Position numbers and translations under genes: made by a program. The notes below the pieces were generated by a model that was not told the DNA's origin, made no database searches, and saw only the letters and a list, made by a program, of their open reading frames with translations. DNA of 64,000 nucleotides from Methanococcus voltae (GTDB lineage Archaea; AGJL01; Methanococci; Methanococcales; Methanococcaceae): assembly GCF_024807655.1 (NCBI RefSeq), contig NZ_JANUCR010000006.1:1-64000 (forward strand). Reading direction: 5' to 3'. Each line of letters opens with the position of its first letter. Positions within the stretch are counted from its first letter, which is position 1. Of this stretch, positions 58,060-64,000 are shown one piece after another.

Positions 58060-60095
58060 CTTTCAATCCTTGTTTTAATGGATTATGCATTGTGACAATA
58101 TCTTTTTTATGATATAGAAACTCTTGATATTGAGTTTCAATCCTTGTTTTAATGGATTATGCATTGTGACGGATATGACGTTTAAAAAGACGGACGGCAC
58201 TATATCGTTGTTTCAATCCTTGTTTTAATGGATTATGCATTGTGACTACTACTAATTTCGGGAAATATACGCATATTGGAGAGTTTCAATCCTTGTTTTA
58301 ATGGATTATGCATTGTGACTACAACTACCAGAAACACCAAATATCGAAACAAATTCGAGTTTCAATCCTTGTTTTAATGGATTATGCATTGTGACTTTAT
58401 AGCTCCTGGAGCATCAGGGGGTTTAGATATTAGTTTCAATCCTTGTTTTAATGGATTATGCATTGTGACTATAAAACACAATGGGCAACGGATAATTGTT
58501 GAAGAACGTTTCAATCCTTGTTTTAATGGATTATGCATTGTGACAGTTCAACACCTCATAATCGACATCAATTTGTTGATTATGTTTCAATCCTTGTTTT
58601 AATGGATTATGCATTGTGACGGGGGGATTAGCACAGCACAGTTTGAATGTATTAGCGTTTCAATCCTTGTTTTAATGGATTATGCATTGTGACGAAAATA
58701 ATGGTGGAAGATATTCACGTTATCTTAGAGTTTCAATCCTTGTTTTAATGGATTATGCATTGTGACTTCTAAACTATCGCAGTTTAGAAGCAAGGGCTGT
58801 CGGTTTCAATCCTTGTTTTAATGGATTATGCATTGTGACAAGATGCGTATATTCCCTTAAATATATGCATTGTAGGTTTCAATCCTTGTTTTAATGGATT
58901 ATGCATTGTGACAGTGTAGTATACGATATTACAAAACAATTTAGTGAGTTTCAATCCTTGTTTTAATGGATTATGCATTGTGACTAAAAAGGTGGTAAAA
59001 TGGACATAAGCGAATTAATGAAGTGTTTCAATCCTTGTTTTAATGGATTATGCATTGTGACTTGAAAACAGTTTCAGATTATGATTTCAGACAGTAGTTT
59101 CAATCCTTGTTTTAATGGATTATGCATTGTGACCTGAACGATTCAATTGATGAAGAATCTTCTCAAAAATGTTTCAATCCTTGTTTTAATGGATTATGCA
59201 TTGTGACAGATTATATGAAAAATCCCACGCCAAAAGAATCGATAATGTTTCAATCCTTGTTTTAATGGATTATGCATTGTGACTTGAGCTATATCCTCAA
59301 ACTAATAATGAGGTATATGCGTTTCAATCCTTGTTTTAATGGATTATGCATTGTGACAATGAAGTACAAACATTTACATTATTCTAAAAAAGGTGATGTT
59401 TCAATCCTTGTTTTAATGGATTATGCATTGTGACAGACCAACCCCTTAGACGGGGAAAATCGCCAAAACCTCGTTTCAATCCTTGTTTTAATGGATTATG
59501 CATTGTGACTTTTCTAATATGAAGAAATCAAAATATGTATTCTTGTTTCAATCCTTGTTTTAATGGATTATGCATTGTGACTGGATATTCCAGATTGGAT
59601 TACCAGACAAATATGTTTCAATCCTTGTTTTAATGGATTATGCATTGTGACTGACCCCCAGTGGTTGGGGGAAAAACATTATAGCGAATGTTTCAATCCT
59701 TGTTTTAATGGATTATGCATTGTGACATAATGCAATATCTTTATTGATAGACACAAGTTTCGAGTTTCAATCCTTGTTTTAATGGATTATGCATTGTGAC
59801 AATTGAATGAACTTTTCTAAGGGGGAGGTTAGTAAGTTTCAATCCTTGTTTTAATGGATTATGCATTGTGACAATGCAGTTCCATTTATTGCGTCAGTCA
59901 AAGGTTCTAAGTTTCAATCCTTGTTTTAATGGATTATGCATTGTGACCAATGTATACAATAATGGATGGGCAACCGGTGGAAGTTTCAATCCTTGTTTTA
60001 ATGGATTATGCATTGTGACAAAGATATTGAAAGACGTGCAAACGTTAGAAATTCAAATGTTTCAATCCTTGTTTTAATGGATTATGCATTGTGAC
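58060..60095 (-). CRISPR. Type I-B CRISPR array, 28 repeats and 27 spacers
   Basis: Repeats are 37 bp, starting GTTTCAATCC and ending GCATTGTGAC on the plus strand. They begin at 58060, 58134, 58210, 58283 and so on to 60059, and the first differs in one base (C for G). Spacers are about 34-41 bp. The complement ends ATTGAAAC, the 8-base crRNA tag known for Methanococcus type I-B systems, so the array is transcribed leftward from a leader at the right, next to cas4. Repeats are essentially perfect, consistent with an active array. One spacer (58985-59024) reads like the start of a gene with GGTGG before ATG. Confidence 0.97.
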
Positions 60096-60495
60096 ACGTA
60101 GTTAAATTATTACTCATCAATAAGTACAAAATAAGACTTATAGATTAAACAAAGCTCTATTTAACCGTATCACAAAATTTATTCAATCTGACAATATATA
60201 GTTTGTTTTGGACTCTATATAAAAGTTACCATTTGTATTTTAAAAATATAATTCGGGGTTAGTTGAATAACTAAAAAGTAACTCTTTTAGTAAATACAAC
60301 GTAACTAAGAAATAATAATCAAACCATAAAAAATGAATTGAGCATATAGATAACTGTATAGATTAAACAAAGTTTATAAAGAACTCTAAATTTTTTAACC
60401 CTAAAAAAAGAAGCTCAGAATGGGCTTAATAATTTTGGATTTTGAAATGTGTTATTACAAAGGTCACGTAAAAATCATATTAAGTAATACGTATA
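60096..60495 (-). promoter_or_regulatory. CRISPR leader region
   Basis: 400 bp without genes between the newest repeat and cas4, on the side expected for the leader. TAGATTAAACAAAG occurs twice (60141-60154 and 60359-60372). AT-rich blocks can provide the leader promoter. The cas4 transcript terminates into this region. Confidence 0.65.
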
Positions 60496-61113
60496 TTACC
60501 TTGGGCATATGTTTTTATAACAACAGTCCAGACATCTACGCTCGTATTTGGTAGCTTCGGGGTATTTGCCTTTTAAAACTTCCATATACGAATTAATACT
60601 TTCTAAAGTTTCAGTTCTTAGTTTTTCAGATATTTTTATTTCTTTTAAAACATTTTTATCTTTGCAATATATAATATATCCATAATTTACAGGTTTATTG
60701 TACAAATCTTCAATCATTAGCGAGTACATAGTACTTTGAATTTTATGAGTTTTGTATGTTTTAGAGTTGTAATTTGTAAATTTATAATCTAATGGAGATA
60801 ATGTATTATCATTCATTGTTAAAATTTCATCAATAATTCCCCTAATTTTGTATTTTTCAGAAATTAAATTTACATTTATTTCTTTTGAAACCATCGGAAT
60901 TTTTTTACGAATGTATTGTATATTTTGAGATTCTCTTATTTTATGAATTTCCCTACCCTTACGCACATTATAACGCTTTTCTTCATGTTGTAAAATGTTT
61001 AAAACTTTCATAAAATATGTATATCGTCTACAATAAGTAAATTCTATCATATCGGAGGGTGTAACAAAATACGAATATTCATTAAATTCGGAAGAATTTT
61101 GAGGTAATTTCAT
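60496..61113 (-). CDS. cas4: CRISPR-associated nuclease Cas4
   Basis: A 205-residue RecB-like nuclease. A first cysteine lies in EFTYCRRYTYF (C28) and a C-terminal cluster in RRCLDCCYKNICPR forms the iron-sulfur site. GIIDEIL and LDYKFTNY carry the catalytic D and E/K-like positions. Cas4 trims and selects protospacers by PAM together with Cas1-Cas2. Its start overlaps the end of cas2 by 32 bases; a GGAG lies upstream of the ATG. Confidence 0.9.
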   Translation of the reverse strand: MKLPQNSSEFNEYSYFVTPSDMIEFTYCRRYTYFMKVLNILQHEEKRYNVRKGREIHKIRESQNIQYIRKKIPMVSKEINVNLISEKYKIRGIIDEILTMNDNTLSPLDYKFTNYNSKTYKTHKIQSTMYSLMIEDLYNKPVNYGYIIYCKDKNVLKEIKISEKLRTETLESINSYMEVLKGKYPEATKYERRCLDCCYKNICPR

Positions 61114-61378
61114 CTAAAACCAGCTCCTCATCAAAAGATTGACCTATTAAGTATGATTTATCAATAAATTCTTTACTGGTGGGTAAAAAGTAAACTGAAT
61201 CTGTTTCTGGATTTATAACATCTTTTGTTATTAGTTTAAGTTCTTCAAATCTATTTTTAGCAACTTCGCCCAAGAATACACTTTTTTGAACCCTATAAAG
61301 TCCAAAATTTAAACAACTTTTGGATATTTTGGTTCTTACCTTATTTTCTTGTATATCATAAATAACCCATAATAACAC
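61082..61378 (-). CDS. cas2: CRISPR-associated protein Cas2
   Basis: A 98-residue protein with the ferredoxin-like Cas2 pattern (LLWVIYDIQENKVRTKISK, D8; FGLYRVQKSVFLGEV). It forms the adaptation complex with Cas1. It lies 27 bases downstream of cas1 and overlaps cas4. Confidence 0.92.
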   Translation of the reverse strand: MLLWVIYDIQENKVRTKISKSCLNFGLYRVQKSVFLGEVAKNRFEELKLITKDVINPETDSVYFLPTSKEFIDKSYLIGQSFDEELVLDEITSKFFRI

Positions 61379-61405
61379 TTTAGCACCCCCGTATTGTTGA
61401 TAATT

Positions 61406-62395
61406 TTAAATATATTTTAATATTTTATTAGATACTTTATGACAGTCTTTTAAAATTGTATCTTCAATTCGAGTATTTTTACCATCGTATTTAATTTTTT
61501 TATCCATGATTTCATTGTATTTTGAAATTAAAAGCTGTTTACCTTCTTTATTTAAATAATATCCATTTTTTGATTTTTCTTCAGCTTTTAACTCATCAAA
61601 AAATTTGCCCTCAATTAATTTATTGTTACAAAGTTCAAACACCGTTTTATCTACATAGTAACGGTATGGTTCTATCATATCATACACTAAAGCAGTTCGA
61701 TTATAATTATCCCTATGTAAAATACCTATATAAGGGTCTAATCCCGCAATTATGCATGAACGTTCAATTTGCCCATAAAGAATGCCATAACCGTAATTTA
61801 AAAGACAATTAAAGTAATCTTTTGCAGGATTTCTGCTTCTACATTCAAAACGATATTCTTCATGCAATAATTCAGAAAGAGTTTTAAAATACATTCTACT
61901 TACATTAGCTTCTAAATTTTGAATTTTATCCCTTTCTTCTTTTATATTTTTGTAATTATATTCCATTTCGTTTATTTTTTGTATATAGTTATTCATTTTA
62001 GAAATTGCATTATTATTAATAAATTCATCATTTGAAAATTTCTTTAAAAGTTTTTTTTGATTATTCATTTTTGTAGATATCCAATCTTTAACTAATTCAA
62101 AACCCAAATACGTATTTTCTAATTCAAGCTGTTTTTTACGTATTGTGCTAATACTTCCAAATTTAGAGTGCCAAAATCTACCCAAAGGCTTCCCATAATT
62201 GTTAAGCATTATAAAATCTATGTTATTTTCAACTGCAAGGTTTATGGCATCCGTAGTAATTACGCCTTTTGTTGTTACGACGATTTGCTCGACCTTATCC
62301 ACAGATATTTCGTCTTTTTTACCATCTGCTTTAATAACAAACCTATTTCCATTTTTCGAAAGATAAAAACCGTAAGTAGTTAAATTAAGTTTCAT
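61406..62395 (-). CDS. cas1: CRISPR-associated integrase Cas1
   Basis: A 329-residue protein with the beta-rich N-terminal domain (KLNLTTYGFYLSKNGNRFVI) and the helical catalytic domain, including ILHRDNYNRTALVYDMIEPYR with catalytic H and D; the conserved E is in the preceding domain around NVSRMYFKTLSE. It inserts new spacers at the leader-proximal repeat. First gene of a leftward cas1-cas2-cas4 operon. Confidence 0.95.
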   Translation of the reverse strand: MKLNLTTYGFYLSKNGNRFVIKADGKKDEISVDKVEQIVVTTKGVITTDAINLAVENNIDFIMLNNYGKPLGRFWHSKFGSISTIRKKQLELENTYLGFELVKDWISTKMNNQKKLLKKFSNDEFINNNAISKMNNYIQKINEMEYNYKNIKEERDKIQNLEANVSRMYFKTLSELLHEEYRFECRSRNPAKDYFNCLLNYGYGILYGQIERSCIIAGLDPYIGILHRDNYNRTALVYDMIEPYRYYVDKTVFELCNNKLIEGKFFDELKAEEKSKNGYYLNKEGKQLLISKYNEIMDKKIKYDGKNTRIEDTILKDCHKVSNKILKYI

Positions 62396-62584
62396 AAAAT
62401 CACTTTTATAAGTTTTTATTATATCTTATTAATAACATGAGATTGTTATCGTAAATTTATAATATTTTTTTTAAGTAATATATAATTACCTCATCAAATT
62501 ACTTAAGAAACTATTTATCTAATAAAAATCAAATTTTATAACAATTAATTTCGTCAAATTACTTAAGAAAATAAGGGATATCTT
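62396..62584. promoter_or_regulatory. Divergent cas promoter with 60-bp spaced repeats
   Basis: TC(A/G)TCAAATTACTTAAGAAA occurs at 62491-62510 and 62551-62570, exactly 60 bp apart, and TTAAGTAAT at 62471-62479 is the inverse of the core ATTACTTAA. The region separates leftward cas1 from rightward cas8b. The repeated core is a likely operator for a regulator of both operons. Confidence 0.6.
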
Positions 62585-64000
62585 ATGTTAGAACATATTG
62601 CAAATATCGGCAAATATTCCGATGAATCAGGTCAACTAATTGATTTATGGCAAAAAGATGAAAAAGACTTTGATGGGATTATTGAAGTCGCCATAACTAA
62701 TGGTAAAGTGGATAATATACTCGCTAAACAATTTGATAAAAAAGTTTGGCGAAATATGTTATTTTATCAAGTTGGAAACGGTTTTGTTGGTAGTTTAGTA
62801 AAAATAGAGAAATTTAAAGATGATAAAAAAATCATTGAAAAATTAAAGAAAAAAGTTGAAAAATCTATTAAATTTTTAGACTTGAAGTTTAATAATAACC
62901 AAATAGATGGGCTAATGAAAGAAATTGTATCTCAAATTCAAGATACGTCTAAAAATTATGTCGTTAGCTTTAAAATTAACGATAAATATCCATTTGAAAT
63001 AGGTTCATTAAATGATAAATTTAATTTAGAAATTGAAAAAACGTATTTAAATAAATCTAAAGTTAAAAAAAAGTGTCATATATGTAGTAAAGAAGATATA
63101 GCATACAATACCGCAGTATATAAATGTTATACTAATGACAAATGTATTTTTTCAAATACGGAAGATGGTGAATCATTCTTTATGTGTAGAGACTGCGTAA
63201 TAAATATTTTAAAGGGTAGAAAATTCATTGATAATAATTTAAAGGGTTATTGGATAGGCAACGAAGTAATGTTTTTACCTCAAAATGTAAATGAAGATGT
63301 GCTTGAGGCTTTTGAAGAATTTGTAATATATGATAAAAGTGACATTGAAAGAAAAAACCCTCAAAAACTAATTAATTCTATTAAAAATAATGAAAATGAG
63401 GTATTTACCAGTTTAGGTAATTTAAAAACGCCTTTAGATATTATATTTTTTGACGACCCAAAAGCAAGTTCTGAATGGAAAATTAGATATTCGATAAATG
63501 GTGTCTTACCTTCAAGATTTACGATTATATCGAAGTTAGAACAAAAATATATGAATAAAAAAGGAAGTGAGCTTAATTTATGGATGGTTATAAATTATCT
63601 TATTCCGAGGGATGATAAAAATAAATATTCATCAAACGAAGCAAAATCAATATTAAATGTAATTTTTCAAGGTAATAAATACAGTAGAAATTTATTTTTT
63701 GCAAAAGTTATGCAAAAATACAAAGCAGAATATGGAAAATATTTGAAAAAAGAAATAAAATATCCGCCAAATATTAATGATATACATAGAATTTATAATT
63801 TTATGGTAGACTGTGGATGTTTATCTAAGGGCTGGAATTTCGCTTATGAACTATCTAATAGACCATTTAATAAAGAAAATAATGAGGATAATAATATGTT
63901 ATATGAAAGTATTGTAAAATATGAAAGCATTAACGAATTATTTGATAAAAATAAAGATTATTTTGATACAGATACTAAAAAAGCCTGGTTTTTATTAGGC
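62585..64000 (+). CDS. cas8b: Cascade large subunit Cas8b (Csh1 type), 3' end cut by window
   Basis: An open frame of 472 codons runs to the end of the window. The N-terminus MLEHIANIGKYSDESGQLID is followed by a zinc-binding insertion with CHICSKED (~164-167) and MCRDC (~200), as in Cas8b/Csh1 large subunits of type I-B Cascade. This subunit recognises the PAM and contacts Cas3. Genes for Cas7, Cas5 and Cas3 would be expected to the right. Confidence 0.8.
   Translation, partial: MLEHIANIGKYSDESGQLIDLWQKDEKDFDGIIEVAITNGKVDNILAKQFDKKVWRNMLFYQVGNGFVGSLVKIEKFKDDKKIIEKLKKKVEKSIKFLDLKFNNNQIDGLMKEIVSQIQDTSKNYVVSFKINDKYPFEIGSLNDKFNLEIEKTYLNKSKVKKKCHICSKEDIAYNTAVYKCYTNDKCIFSNTEDGESFFMCRDCVINILKGRKFIDNNLKGYWIGNEVMFLPQNVNEDVLEAFEEFVIYDKSDIERKNPQKLINSIKNNENEVFTSLGNLKTPLDIIFFDDPKASSEWKIRYSINGVLPSRFTIISKLEQKYMNKKGSELNLWMVINYLIPRDDKNKYSSNEAKSILNVIFQGNKYSRNLFFAKVMQKYKAEYGKYLKKEIKYPPNINDIHRIYNFMVDCGCLSKGWNFAYELSNRPFNKENNEDNNMLYESIVKYESINELFDKNKDYFDTDTKKAWFLLG

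Noticed and set aside
58384-60077. Short frames inside the CRISPR array (58384-58602 and 59868-60077)
   Set aside because: They are translations of repeats and spacers; the recurring FNPCFNGLCIVT is the repeat itself.
60096-60495. A CreTA-like toxin-antitoxin RNA pair between array and cas genes
   Set aside because: No degenerate repeat copy was found in this region. The truncated repeats are at the other end of the array and form tandem units.

Overview
The window looks like a very AT-rich euryarchaeal chromosome, most probably a Methanococcales methanogen (Methanococcus voltae/maripaludis type). The signs are roughly 27-28% GC by eye, GGTGA/GGAGG-type ribosome binding sites, archaeal TATA boxes, TTG starts, a type I-B CRISPR system whose crRNA tag reads ATTGAAAC, and virus-like modules resembling what I recall of the M. 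voltae A3 proviruses. The genus is inferred from memory of these families, not from a search.

Three integrated elements lie head to tail at a tRNA-Ser(GCU) locus. The 3' part of that tRNA gene, from anticodon loop to discriminator base, occurs as an identical 53-bp block at 9798-9850 and 35654-35706. Element A (1-9797, left end outside the window) ends in a capsid module: an A32-like packaging ATPase, a probable double-jelly-roll capsid protein and small membrane and coiled-coil virion proteins, as in PRD1/adenovirus-lineage proviruses such as MVV. Element B (9798-35653, 25,856 bp) carries a different virion module of small membrane proteins, a P-loop ATPase, a ClpP-like protease, an A24 prepilin-peptidase-like protein, a PKD-domain surface protein, a 1221-residue protein and a zincin protease. 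Element C (from 35654) keeps the replication and integration genes but has no recognisable virion genes. It runs into a type I restriction-modification operon, a two-gene DUF1998-helicase cassette, two serine recombinases, a 28-repeat CRISPR array and cas4-cas2-cas1/cas8b.

All three elements share one control layout: a leftward operon whose first gene is AbrB-like, a divergent promoter region, and a rightward winged-helix regulator with an Asn-rich tail. B and C also share nearly identical tyrosine integrases and PrimPol-helicase initiators, each next to an iteron-rich origin. Their initiators diverge only in the last ~180 residues, and their iterons differ (GGTAAC-type in B, CCTAAC-type in C).

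B carries an apparent two-gene CBASS operon (CD-NTase plus Cap15-like 2TM-beta-barrel effector) between its attachment site and its origin. Element C shows the same site without the insertion. B and C also share a serine recombinase followed by a palindrome at which their homology stops, which suggests a module-exchange point. The distal end of the CRISPR array carries 139-bp tandem units, each ending in a repeat that lacks ten bases. The window is therefore a stack of mobile elements on a common chassis with exchangeable virion and defence cargo, beside a chromosomal or captured CRISPR-Cas locus. The right end of the window cuts cas8b and the left end cuts a winged-helix gene.
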